Of a stretch of 64,000 nucleotides of DNA, positions 16,084-25,700 are shown in pieces. The translations under genes were made by a program, and so were the position numbers. A model generated the notes under the pieces. That model worked only from the letters and a program-made list of their open reading frames with translations. It was not told the DNA's origin and did not search any database. Origin of the DNA: Bdellovibrionales bacterium (GTDB taxonomy: Bacteria > Bdellovibrionota > UBA1018); contig JAEUWC010000014.1 in the NCBI GenBank assembly GCA_016786465.1, positions 1 to 64,000 on the forward strand, in the 5' to 3' direction. The number at the start of each line of letters is the position of its first letter. The stretch's first letter is position 1.

Positions 16084-16826
16084 TTTCTGGCCACCGGATT
16101 TGCTTCATTGGATTTTGTTTTGGCCTGGGGCTTTCTTCGGCCTTCGCGCAGACACCACCGACGGGCGGACAACCGCCCGCAGGGCAGCAGCCTAGCGACA
16201 CTGGCGGTCGACCTGTTTTGCAAAACGCGGGAAGCCCAAAAGATGCGGTGAACGAAGTGGATCGCATCAAGCCCAAGAATCAGCCGGGTGTTGCAGCGGC
16301 AGCTGCGCCGGGGTCCAATTCAGGCGGGTCGTCGGCAGGAAGTTCTTCGGGGGCTGCGGCGGCAGGCGTTGCAACAGCACCCACTCTTCAACCCTCGATG
16401 CCCAAGGCGCAGTCCAACGAACAGTTGGCAAATGCGGTTGCGCAGATCGCAGAACAGGCGCCGGATTTCACCCAATTGCGTGATCCCTTTAAGCAGCCAA
16501 CGGTGCTTCAATCGAAAATGGAACCCAGGACGCCACTGGAAACTTTTCCCGTGGATACGCTTCGGATGATCGCGGTGATGTCGGGGCCGAAACGAAAGAA
16601 GGCTTTGGTCGCGGCGCCCGACGGAAAGAACTACATCGTAATGGAAAAGATGAAGGTCGGGATTCGAGGCGGGTTGATTTCCAAGATCACTCCGGACGCG
16701 ATTTTGATTCGTGAAAAAATCGTCAATATCGTCGGAGAAGAAGAAGACTTAGACACTGTTTTAAAAATGCAGACGCCGCCTAGCAATATTGCGACCGGTG
16801 AACCCCAAGCGGCTGGGGGAGGATAA
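16080..16826 (+). CDS. pilP: Type IV pilus assembly protein PilP
   Basis: Periplasmic protein that bridges PilN/PilO to the secretin PilQ. The 248-residue product has a cleavable signal peptide (ends SSAFAQ) rather than the lipoprotein signal usual in PilP. A long disordered Gln/Pro/Gly/Ala/Ser-rich region follows (about 25-120), then the PilP beta-domain. That domain shows RDPFKQPTVLQ followed by the core from LRMIAVMSGPKRKKALV to VGIRGGLISKITPDAILI. Loss of the lipid anchor is a real difference from Gammaproteobacterial PilP. It lies 5 nt before pilQ. Confidence 0.88.
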   Translation: MISGHRICFIGFCFGLGLSSAFAQTPPTGGQPPAGQQPSDTGGRPVLQNAGSPKDAVNEVDRIKPKNQPGVAAAAAPGSNSGGSSAGSSSGAAAAGVATAPTLQPSMPKAQSNEQLANAVAQIAEQAPDFTQLRDPFKQPTVLQSKMEPRTPLETFPVDTLRMIAVMSGPKRKKALVAAPDGKNYIVMEKMKVGIRGGLISKITPDAILIREKIVNIVGEEEDLDTVLKMQTPPSNIATGEPQAAGGG

Positions 16827-16831
16827 TAAAG

Positions 16832-18727
16832 ATGAAAAATACAAAATGGATATCGACCGGACTTTTGGCGCTTTTGACTTCATTCGCTTGGGGGCAGACA
16901 GCAGCACCCGCCAGGATCACCGCCATCAACTTCCGCGGGAATTCCGATCCTAGCCAGATTGAAATCACGGCGACCGGCCCGATCGAGTACACGATCGAAG
17001 AAGATGTCAAAGGCAAGTCGGTGATGATCGAAATTCCGAATTCGCAATTGGCTAAGGGATTGGATCAGAAGCAGGACACTTCGGCTTTCGGAACCAACGT
17101 ACTTTCGATCCAACCCGTTCAGGCGCCTGGATCAGACGTGGTTCGTGTGATCCTCCAGCTTCGTGAAATGGCTCGGGTTGAAATCGATGCCAAAGGAAAA
17201 ACTTTAGTCGCGTCGATTCCTTCTGCGGGCGATGGATCGGATTCGATGGTTGAAGACCCGGGAATTGCAGGAATGGATCCAGGCTTGGAACCGCCGCCGA
17301 TGCAAGACCTTCCGCCACCGGGGCCGATGGCGCCTGAAATGGCGAAGCCCGAGGCCCCAAAGCCCTTGGATCCTAAAGCCGCACTGATTGAAGATTTCTT
17401 GTCCGCATCGGAACGCCACGAATTCGTCGGAAGCAAAATCACGCTTCAAATGAAGGATGCAGACGTCGGCGACATCTTTCGCCTGATTTCCGAAGCCAGC
17501 GGCTTTAATATTATTTTGGGCAGCGATATTCGCGGAACCTTGACCATGTCCTTGGTCGATGTTCCCTGGGACTTGGCATTAGACACGGTTTTTCAAACCC
17601 TTCGCTTGGGTGGAAAACGACAAGGAAGCGTTCTTCGGGTCATGACCTTGCAGGCGATGACGAATGAAGCTCAGGAAAATCTTCGCGCCAAGCAAGCAAA
17701 CGAACTGAATCAGCCCAGGGTGACTCGTTTGTTCCCGCTTTCGTACGCGGATCCAGCAACAATCTCGACAACGCTCAATGCATTCTTGGCGGCTGAACAA
17801 GCTTCCGCTAGTGCAATCCCGGGCGCCGCCGCGCCACCCGTTTCGTCGGCTTCGGGGACTGTTCCGGGGGCATTGGTTCAGGTGGATACCCGGACCAACA
17901 GTATCTTGGTTCGCGACATTCCAAGAAGGGTTGATCAGATGCGTAAGCTGATCGAATTGATGGATACGCAGACGCCTCAGATTTTGATTGAAGCCAAGAT
18001 TGTGGAAGCCAATGAAACCTTCGGTAAGTCTTTGGCCGGAGCCATCGGTGGCGGGAACTTGGGATCGGGCCCCTTTGGTGCGGGTTTCAATGGAATCGAT
18101 CCAGTGGCGCCCATCATTCCTACAGCGCCTGTTGCTGATTCTGGGATTACGGGTCAGATCAGCTGGTCTCCGACGGTGGGCTTTATCAACGGAATCCAAC
18201 GGATCAATGCACAGCTTACATTTGGTGAAAGACAAGGGTCGTCTAAAAACATTGCTTCACCACGCTTGGTGGTCCTGAACAAACAACAAGCGTCGATTTC
18301 GCAGGAGACGCCGATTCTAGTTCCGGGTGTGGCAACGGGACCAAACGGCGTTCAGGTTCCGACTCTGGTGCCTCAGCCGGCACGACTTAGCTTACAAGTG
18401 ACTCCGACGGTGACCAACGATGGTTCGGTCTTAATGACCCTGACGCTTTCCCGGGGCGTGATTCAAAACAGTCTAGTCGCGGCAAGAGATATGAATACCC
18501 AGGTTCTTGTGGATAGCGGATCGACTTTGGTTTTGGGTGGAATTTACACCCAAGTGGCTAGCGAAAACGAAACTGGAATGCCTTTCTTGCGTAAGATTCC
18601 TTTGATTGGTGCACTTTTCGGGTCTGAATCGAACTCGATGGATAAGAACGAACTTTTCTTCTTCATCACGCCAAGGATCTTGAACGAAAAGGAAGCGGGC
18701 CTACTTCCAAAGTCCGATCAGGGCTAA
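16832..18727 (+). CDS. pilQ: Type IV pilus secretin PilQ
   Basis: Outer-membrane channel through which the pilus passes, 631 residues. After a signal peptide (ends SFAWGQ) comes one AMIN domain (about 25-135), a Pro-rich linker (about 145-175) and the secretin N0/STN domain. That domain is recognised by ISLxxDADVGDIFRLI-like spacing and FNIILGSDIRGTLTMSL. The N1 domain and the C-terminal secretin beta-domain follow, the latter with LVDSGSTLVLGGIYT and VPFLRKIPLIGALF-type motifs (here MPFLRKIPLIGALFGS). A single AMIN domain is fewer than the two or three in Pseudomonas or Myxococcus. The GGAGG ribosome site lies within the end of pilP. Confidence 0.95.
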   Translation: MKNTKWISTGLLALLTSFAWGQTAAPARITAINFRGNSDPSQIEITATGPIEYTIEEDVKGKSVMIEIPNSQLAKGLDQKQDTSAFGTNVLSIQPVQAPGSDVVRVILQLREMARVEIDAKGKTLVASIPSAGDGSDSMVEDPGIAGMDPGLEPPPMQDLPPPGPMAPEMAKPEAPKPLDPKAALIEDFLSASERHEFVGSKITLQMKDADVGDIFRLISEASGFNIILGSDIRGTLTMSLVDVPWDLALDTVFQTLRLGGKRQGSVLRVMTLQAMTNEAQENLRAKQANELNQPRVTRLFPLSYADPATISTTLNAFLAAEQASASAIPGAAAPPVSSASGTVPGALVQVDTRTNSILVRDIPRRVDQMRKLIELMDTQTPQILIEAKIVEANETFGKSLAGAIGGGNLGSGPFGAGFNGIDPVAPIIPTAPVADSGITGQISWSPTVGFINGIQRINAQLTFGERQGSSKNIASPRLVVLNKQQASISQETPILVPGVATGPNGVQVPTLVPQPARLSLQVTPTVTNDGSVLMTLTLSRGVIQNSLVAARDMNTQVLVDSGSTLVLGGIYTQVASENETGMPFLRKIPLIGALFGSESNSMDKNELFFFITPRILNEKEAGLLPKSDQG

Positions 18728-18740
18728 TCAGGGGATTCGA

Positions 18741-19343
18741 ATGAAGAAGCCGGGAAGCTTTTCACCCGTTCTGTATGATTACCTAAAAAGGTACCAAGAC
18801 GACCCAACGTCGCGGGTATTCGCGCCACTGGCCGAAGCCTATCGGAAGGCTGGACTTTTGGATGAAGCCATCGAAATCGCACGCGACGGCTTGGCTATTC
18901 ACCCTCACTTTGTAGGGGGGCGAGTTGCCTTGGCGCGCGCCCTTTTTGACAAGGGACTTTATCAGGAAGTGGTCGACGAACTGACGCCGATCATTGCAGA
19001 TGTGCCCGACAACCTGGTCGCACAGCGGCTTTTGGGGGATTCGTGTTTGGTTTTGGGCCGAATCGCAGAAGCCCTGGGTTCGTTCAAAATGCTTCTTTAT
19101 TACAATCCCAGTGACCCCGAAGTCGCACGGATGGTGCGCGAACTAGAATCCAAAGCCTACGAAAATGGGGCCCTGGTGCTGCGGTCCGATATGGTTAGTG
19201 CACTGCACAAGCAGGCTTCTTTTGACCCTGAACCCCCAGCCCAAAGCCGCGATGCTTGGGCGCGCAAAATCGAACGGTTACAGGGCCTTTTACTGAAAGT
19301 AGAACGCTACCGCAGCCGTGTTGCGGCTTTCCGGCCAGCGTGA
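18741..19343 (+). CDS. TPR-repeat protein downstream of pilQ
   Basis: A 200-residue soluble helical protein with three to four tetratricopeptide repeats between about residues 20 and 140 (for example VFAPLAEAYRKAGLLDEAIEIARDG and VALARALFDKGLYQEVVDEL, key positions A, Y, G, A). No signal peptide. The C-terminal 50 residues form a charged helix. TPR proteins at this place could act as pilus assembly scaffolds, but the gene also leads into efp and the acc genes, so the link to pili is only positional. The ATG follows AGGGGATTCGA, a reasonable ribosome site. Confidence 0.75.
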   Translation: MKKPGSFSPVLYDYLKRYQDDPTSRVFAPLAEAYRKAGLLDEAIEIARDGLAIHPHFVGGRVALARALFDKGLYQEVVDELTPIIADVPDNLVAQRLLGDSCLVLGRIAEALGSFKMLLYYNPSDPEVARMVRELESKAYENGALVLRSDMVSALHKQASFDPEPPAQSRDAWARKIERLQGLLLKVERYRSRVAAFRPA

Positions 19344-19356
19344 TAGCCCAAAGGTC

Positions 19357-19920
19357 ATGTACGCAACAAACCAGTTTCGCAAAGGTCTCAAAGTTGAGAT
19401 CGATGGGGTTCCTTTTGAAATCGTAGACTTCCAACACGTCAGCCCGGGAAAAGGTCGCGCCTTCACCCGCACCAAGCTGAAGAATATGTTGAACCAAAAC
19501 GTGATCGAACGAACGATCACTTCCGGCGACAAGCTGGATAAGGCCAACACTGAAGAAAAGGAAATGCAGTATCTGTATAAGGATGCTGAAGGCTATCACT
19601 TCATGAACCAGGCGAACTACGACCAGGTCGCCCTTCAAGCTGACCTTCTGGGCGACGCAAAAGATTTTCTTCAAGAAAACGGCGTGATCAACGTCATGTA
19701 TTTCAACGAACGTCCCATCGGAATTGAACTTCCCACTTTCGTTCAATTGAAAGTCAAGGAAACTTCCAGCGCTTTCAAAGGCGACACCGTCACAGGTGGC
19801 ACCAAGCCGGCAATTCTTGAAACCGGAGCGTCCATCAACGTTCCGTTCTTCATTAAAGAAGGCGACATCATCAAGGTCGACACTCGCGACTACAGCTATT
19901 CTGAAAAGGTGAACAAATAA
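19357..19920 (+). CDS. efp: Elongation factor P
   Basis: Ribosome-binding factor that relieves stalling at polyproline stretches. The 187-residue length, start [10 protein letters not shown] and three-domain layout are typical. The tip loop is SPGKGRAF with Lys32, the residue that is beta-lysylated by EpmA in many proteobacteria; this Lys type differs from the Arg type used with EarP. The ATG at 19357 is preferred over an in-frame TTG at 19318 because conserved sequence begins here and AAAGG sits just upstream. Several neighbours have Pro-rich linkers (PilQ, PilP, AccB) and might depend on it. It leads into accB with one base between. Confidence 0.96.
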   Translation: MYATNQFRKGLKVEIDGVPFEIVDFQHVSPGKGRAFTRTKLKNMLNQNVIERTITSGDKLDKANTEEKEMQYLYKDAEGYHFMNQANYDQVALQADLLGDAKDFLQENGVINVMYFNERPIGIELPTFVQLKVKETSSAFKGDTVTGGTKPAILETGASINVPFFIKEGDIIKVDTRDYSYSEKVNK

Positions 19921-19921
19921 C

Positions 19922-20428
19922 GTGGCATCTTCCAAGTCGGCTTCGAAATCAGGTTCCAAAAAAGAAGGATCTTCGATCGCACAAATCGAGTTCCTGATGG
20001 AACTGATGAACAAGCACCGGATCGGTGACTTGGAATGGGAAACCGATGATGGCCGAGTTGCACTTCGTTCGTTGTCAGCCGGTTCCGTACACACAGCGCC
20101 GGTAGCTCCGGTTGCAGCGGCGGCACCCGCTGCAGCGTCTGTCGCACCGCCTGCGCCGGTTGCAAAGCCTGCGCCTGCGGCCGCATCAAACCAAAAGCAA
20201 ATCACTTCGCCTTTTGTCGGAACTTTCTACCGTTCAGCTTCCCCGACGGCGCAGCCTTACGTCAAAGAAGGACAAAGCATCAAACGTGGAGACGTTCTTT
20301 GCATCATCGAAGCGATGAAGCTGATGAACGAGATCGAAGCGGAAGTTTCTGGCAAGATCGTGAAGGTCCTTGTGGAGAACGGGTCGCCGGTTGAATTTGG
20401 CGAACCGCTTTTTGTGATTGAATCCTGA
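19922..20428 (+). CDS. accB: Biotin carboxyl carrier protein of acetyl-CoA carboxylase
   Basis: Carries the biotin prosthetic group between the biotin carboxylase and carboxyltransferase in the first step of fatty acid synthesis. The 168-residue product has an N-terminal interaction helix ([14 protein letters not shown]), an Ala/Pro-rich flexible linker (about 62-96) and a C-terminal biotinyl domain. That domain has the EAMKLMNEI motif, whose Lys133 is the biotinylation site. The GTG start at 19922 follows the efp stop by one base. The end of the gene overlaps the earliest possible accC start by 11 nt. Confidence 0.96.
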   Translation: MASSKSASKSGSKKEGSSIAQIEFLMELMNKHRIGDLEWETDDGRVALRSLSAGSVHTAPVAPVAAAAPAAASVAPPAPVAKPAPAAASNQKQITSPFVGTFYRSASPTAQPYVKEGQSIKRGDVLCIIEAMKLMNEIEAEVSGKIVKVLVENGSPVEFGEPLFVIES

Positions 20429-21896
20429 AAAAAGGCTAGCGCCAAAAGCCATTCGTGGCCCTAAAGCCCCAAGTTCTTTGCCAGGAGCGGTCCCCGAGGC
20501 ACCCGAATCCGGTGGCAAAGGAAAGAAGTCGGGTTCGTCTTCGGGTACTCCGATCCGCAAAGTATTGATCGCCAATCGCGGTGAAATCGCGCTTCGCGTG
20601 ATCCGCGCCTGTCGCGAACTGGGAATTTCAACCGTCGCAGTCTATTCATCGGCTGACGAATCTTCGCTTCATGTGAAGATGGCAGACGAAGCCGTTTGTA
20701 TTGGTCCTGCGCCGTCGAAACAAAGTTATTTGAACATCGCTAGTGTATTGTCAGCCGCCGACATCACCGGCGCCGACGCCATTCATCCCGGATACGGCTT
20801 TTTGTCGGAAAATGCTGAATTTGCGAAACTTTGCGGCGAATGTGAAATCACCTTTATTGGGCCCACGCCGCCTAACATCGAAGCGATGGGCGAAAAAACA
20901 CGGGCCCGTCAGATCGCAAAAGATGCAGGTGTTCCGCTTCTTCCTGGCACGATGGAATCGCTGCCTAGCCTGGAAGTCGCGCTTTCTGAAGCCAAGAAAA
21001 TTGGTTACCCGGTCATCTTGAAGGCCGCGGCCGGTGGCGGTGGGCGTGGGATTCACGTCGTCTATTCTGCTTCACAATTGGAAAGTTCGTTTGAACGTCT
21101 TCGCAGTGAAGCGATGGCCGCATTCGGCGATCCCTCGATGTATCTTGAAAAATTTTGCGAGCATCCTCGACACGTTGAAATTCAGGTGCTTTGCGACGCT
21201 TTTGGAAACCGGATTTTTTTAGGAGAGCGCGATTGCACGATCCAACGTCGGCACCAGAAGCTGATCGAAGAATCACCTAGTTCGGTTTTGGATGAAGCCC
21301 TTCGCAAGAAGATGGGTGAAGCCGCACTGAAGCTTTGTGAAAAAGTGAATTACGTGAATGCCGGCACGGTTGAATTTTTGGTCGACGAAAACAAGAATTT
21401 TTATTTCATGGAAATGAATACCCGGATCCAGGTTGAACATCCCGTGACCGAAATGGTGACCGGAGTCGATTTGGTGAAGGAACAGATCCGAATCGCTTCT
21501 GGCCAGAAAATGATTTTGAAGCAGTCGGACATCAAGATTCAGTCGCACGCGATCGAATGTCGAATCAACGCAGAAGACCCCGAGCGTTTTACACCTTCTC
21601 CGGGAAGAATCACGGCGCTGCATGTCCCCGGCGGTTTCGGCGTTCGCGTGGACTCGTTCGTTTACGACCAGTACAAAGTGGTTCCGTTTTATGACTCGAT
21701 GCTTGCGAAACTGATCGTTCACGCGCCAACGCGCAATGACGCAATCGCGAAAATGCGCCAAGCCCTTGACGAATTCGTCATCGAAGGCATCAAAACGAAT
21801 ATCCCGTTCCATAAGAAAATTTTTTCGAGCAAGAAGTTCCGGGACTCGGATTACGACACCCACTTTTTGGAAGAGTTTCTGCCTAAATACGAATAA
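20418..21896 (+). CDS. accC: Biotin carboxylase subunit of acetyl-CoA carboxylase
   Basis: ATP-grasp enzyme that carboxylates biotin on AccB. Core motifs: [20 protein letters not shown], the glycine loop [11 protein letters not shown], and [15 protein letters not shown]. The conserved protein starts at about residue 46 of this reading. Upstream is a 45-residue Pro/Gly/Ser/Lys segment open to a TTG at 20418 inside accB. There is no ATG for the standard short form, so translation must begin at TTG 20418, TTG 20478 or another non-ATG codon. The start given is therefore uncertain, while the end is firm. No strong ribosome site distinguishes them; coupling to accB translation is likely. Confidence 0.93.
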   Translation: MNPEKRLAPKAIRGPKAPSSLPGAVPEAPESGGKGKKSGSSSGTPIRKVLIANRGEIALRVIRACRELGISTVAVYSSADESSLHVKMADEAVCIGPAPSKQSYLNIASVLSAADITGADAIHPGYGFLSENAEFAKLCGECEITFIGPTPPNIEAMGEKTRARQIAKDAGVPLLPGTMESLPSLEVALSEAKKIGYPVILKAAAGGGGRGIHVVYSASQLESSFERLRSEAMAAFGDPSMYLEKFCEHPRHVEIQVLCDAFGNRIFLGERDCTIQRRHQKLIEESPSSVLDEALRKKMGEAALKLCEKVNYVNAGTVEFLVDENKNFYFMEMNTRIQVEHPVTEMVTGVDLVKEQIRIASGQKMILKQSDIKIQSHAIECRINAEDPERFTPSPGRITALHVPGGFGVRVDSFVYDQYKVVPFYDSMLAKLIVHAPTRNDAIAKMRQALDEFVIEGIKTNIPFHKKIFSSKKFRDSDYDTHFLEEFLPKYE

Positions 21897-21906
21897 AATC
21901 GTAAGG

Positions 21907-22752
21907 ATGGACAATAAGTTCGAGGGCACGCGCGTCGACTTGGGCGACGATCTGGTGACCCAGCCACAGGATGTGGCACCGAAAGAATCCAAGGCGGCTG
22001 TCGCGCGCGAAGAAACCGCCGATGACCTGCTTCGATCGGCAGAAATTCTGATGGGCGAAGGGCTGGTCGACGACGCGAAGAAAACCTTACGTCGGATCAT
22101 GATTCAGTTTCCCGAAGTCACACGGGCGAAAGCGCGCCTGGAAGAAATCCAGGAATCAGAAATCAAAAAAATCTTTCTAGAAAGTGTACCTCGAAAAAAG
22201 TACGGCGATCAGGATCCGTACGAAGCCAATCTAAAGCGCAACCGTGAAGACGTCCTTGAGCAGCTGGAAAAAGATCTGAAGTTAGCGCCCGATTCTAGCC
22301 GCGTCGGTTTTCAGCTGGATGAAACTTTTGTGGATTTCTACCAGGAACTGGAAAGCAAGATGGGCGGCGCAAGCGGATCCGATCGCTTGGACCTGGGGTT
22401 TGCGCTTTTTGAAATGGGGCTTTATGGCTTGGCTTGTAAACAATTCGAGCTGGCCATTTCGGACGCCGATCGAGGGCTGGATGCGGCAGCTTGGTTTGGG
22501 TATTCACTTCTTTTGGCGGATCGACCCTTTGAAGTGATTCTGGCACTTGAGCCTTTCGTGCAAGACACCCGCATTGAGCAAGAACGGCGCGCTGAGTTTG
22601 TCTACCTGACCGGCCGAGCCTTCGAGTCCATGCGGAACTTCGAACAGGCGATCTTCTTTCTTCAAATCGTCGAAACATGGGTGCCCGGATATCGCGATAC
22701 GAGCGATCGAATCGCATCGATCACGGAAAGGTTTGGCGAGGCCAAGAAATGA
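21907..22752 (+). CDS. TPR-like cytoplasmic protein of unknown function
   Basis: A 281-residue acidic helical protein without a signal peptide. The ATG at 21907, right after the accC stop, is the start; an in-frame start further upstream would run inside accC. Residues about 30-75 (LLRSAEILMGEGLVDDAKKTLRRIMIQFPE) and about 155-260 show TPR-like helix pairs (LDLGFALFEMGLYGLACKQFEL, AAWFGYSLLLADRPFEVI). The middle has a charged region. It shares the ATGA overlap with the TamB-like gene that follows. A role as an adaptor for envelope assembly is possible, but nothing in the sequence fixes it. Confidence 0.7.
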   Translation: MDNKFEGTRVDLGDDLVTQPQDVAPKESKAAVAREETADDLLRSAEILMGEGLVDDAKKTLRRIMIQFPEVTRAKARLEEIQESEIKKIFLESVPRKKYGDQDPYEANLKRNREDVLEQLEKDLKLAPDSSRVGFQLDETFVDFYQELESKMGGASGSDRLDLGFALFEMGLYGLACKQFELAISDADRGLDAAAWFGYSLLLADRPFEVILALEPFVQDTRIEQERRAEFVYLTGRAFESMRNFEQAIFFLQIVETWVPGYRDTSDRIASITERFGEAKK

Positions 22753-25700
22753 TTCGTCGTCCGCTTTTAATCTTTCTCAGTGTGGTCCTGGCGCTGACGA
22801 TGGGGGTCTTGTTTTTTCTTCAAAGCAAGACTTTCGCCGGAATGGTGAAGCGTTTCGCCCAGGACTACATTCCGAAAGATCTGGGGGTCGAAGCCGACTT
22901 TAGTGAATTCGCCGTCCGCGTTTTTCCACCGGGACTGTCGCTGAAGAATCCGAAAGTCGTGGTCACCCAACCCAAGCTAGTCGATCTTCCAGCGGGCACC
23001 CAAGTTCAGTCCGAACGCTTGGATCTGATTTTTCTGCCCTTTCAAATGCTCAGCGGTGACATCCGCGTCAACGAAGTTGTCGTTGTGAACGGAAAAATTC
23101 AGCTTCATTTCGACCAGGCTTACATGAAAGCGCGCGCTGAAAAAAAATCCAGAAGTCTTCGCGGCGAACCTACATCCTTTCGTTGGGACGAACTTTTTCG
23201 CGTTCGCGCAGAATCGATTTCGCTGGAAAACACGGAAGTCGAACTGAAGGTCGATGATCCCGGTCTGGAAGTGAAGGTTTTGGCCAAAGAACTAGGATTG
23301 TCGCAGTGGAAGGGGCGGGGTGGCCTGGGCTACGAACTGAAACTGGATTTGAATGAATTCAGCGGAAGGTTCCCTAAAGAATGGAGAATTCCTGGGGTGC
23401 TTGAATCCGTGCAAGCACGTCTTCAGATCAATCCCGCAGGAATCCAGGTCGAAAACTTTAAGTTCCGTCATCGCGGCGTTGAAGCAGAAATCAAAGGCAA
23501 GGCTACCGGAAGCGTGATTTCAGCAAAGAGTCTGATATCGGACCTAAGGCTGAAGTCGAAGGTTGAAGTTGCGGATTTGGTCGAATTCCTGAATCTGACG
23601 GCACTTAAGAATCAAGCAACAGGAAGTATTGCAGCCGAACTTGATTTGAAGGGCGATCTTTTGAACCCCGGGCAAAGTTTGAAAGTTAAGGGTCGCGTTC
23701 GCGGGACAGCATTGAAACTGGTCGGTTACGACGTTGAAAAATTGGAATCTGATTTGGAATGGATCGCAGAACAGGATGGACCAGGACGCCTGAAGATCGA
23801 GAAGGCCAGTTTCGAAAGTCCTCTTCGTGAACGAAGTGGGACGAAGGCTCCTGGGAGCGGCGGAAAGTTTCAGATTCTTGAAACCGAATTGAATCTAGGA
23901 TCCCACACGCCGATGCGGATTCCTCTGCTTTTCGAGGGAGCCCATTTCCATTGGCTTCTGGGGCCCGCAGCAAAAGAAACGCAGCACTTGATCTTTAAAG
24001 TTCACGGAAAGGTCGACGCCGACTTGACGATTCCCAAAGATCCTTCGCAATGGTCGCTTGCAGCGAACATGAGTATCGGGACGCGTGATTTCATTTTGGA
24101 CAACCAGCACCACGGAAAGCCACAACCCCTTAGGAAGTTATTGGATCTGAAAGAAATCAAGCTGGACGGAAAAGCGGTTGTGAACGGAAAGGCGGTTCAA
24201 ATCGGACCGCTGACGATAGCAGTCGCCGACAAAACCCGCTTTCATGTGGAATCGGGAGTGATCGATTACACCAAGGGATTCAACGTTCCGATCAACGGTC
24301 CGGTTGACCTTTCTGAAATCGGAATTCTTGCCGACCGAAAGATTTTTGGGACCGGGAACCTGAAAACGATGCTTGCCGGCGGTATCGATTCTTTCAAACT
24401 GATCTTTGATGCTGATCTGAAAGATACGGAATACCTTGATTTGCATCTGGGGGATGTGAAGGGTCAGATCTGGTACGACGACAAATCACAGATACTGGGT
24501 TTTGACCGAATGCAGGTCGCCACGGGAAGAACAAAGATTACGGGTGGCGGAAAAATCTATCTGAAGGAAAAAGACGGAAAAATGGATATGCGCTTTCCGA
24601 TTCAGGAAGGTTCGACCCAAGATTTGTTTTCCATCTTTTCCGATATGACCCAATCTTTGAAATGGTTGCCTAGGTCGATGACAGGTGATTTGACGGGCTC
24701 GGTCCGAATCGGCGGGACACTGGACCTAGACGGGATGGAAATCGAGGCGGACGTCGACGGCCAAAATTGGGACTATTTGGGCGAACGTTTCAAATCGGTT
24801 CGCTTCCAAGGCGGCTACACGCGCGGCGCCTATTGGATCAACGGATTTGATGCCGTCAAGAAGCAGGGCCACGTCCGAGGAAAAATCCGTTACGAAGATA
24901 AGGATCGAAAGATTTCTTGGAATCTTGAATCGCAGGGGCTGGGCTTGGCGGAATTTGACCTGATCGGTGGCCTGGATTTGCCGCTTCGCGGATCAATTGA
25001 AGTTTCCAGTTCTGGAAAAGGAAACCTGACAGACGAAAACTATTCTGGCGGCAAGATCGAATCTCAAAGTCACTTTGAATTGAACGACCTTCGTGTTCGA
25101 GGCGCCCCGATGCCGGCCAGCCGCCTGACTTTGCTTTACAAGAACGATTCAGTCGAAATGAAAGGCGATGCGCTGGGTGGTCAGGGAACCGTTGACTTGG
25201 CCTATTCGCTAAAGAAGGGCGGATCCAGTCGTTTGGATCTTAAGTTTGCGGCGTTTGATTTTTCCCCGGTTCTTCTTTTGCTGAACCCAACGTTAGTGGC
25301 GGGAAAGGAAGTGGTCGGTAGGGCTTCGGGGCGTTTCAAGATTCAATTTCCTTCCGGAGAAGTTGAGCGTGGAACGGGCCAGATGTCGATCGAAGACTAT
25401 GTCATTTCGAAACAGGGTTACCGTCTGCAGTTGGGTGATCCGGTTCACTCGAATATTGAAAAGGGCGTCTTCAATTTAGAAGGCATTAAACTTCGTTCGG
25501 GGGATTCGATCGCGACGGGAACTTTTTCGGGTACGGGTGACAGGGTTTCCGGATCGATTCAGGGCGGCTTTTCCTTAGGGTTCTTGGAATTTCTGACCCC
25601 GGTGATTTCGCGCGCCGAAGGCGCATTGGACCTGGACATGAAGCTGGCAGGAAAGCTAAAGGAACCGGTTTTTTCAGGGCGAATCGGATTCAACGACAAC

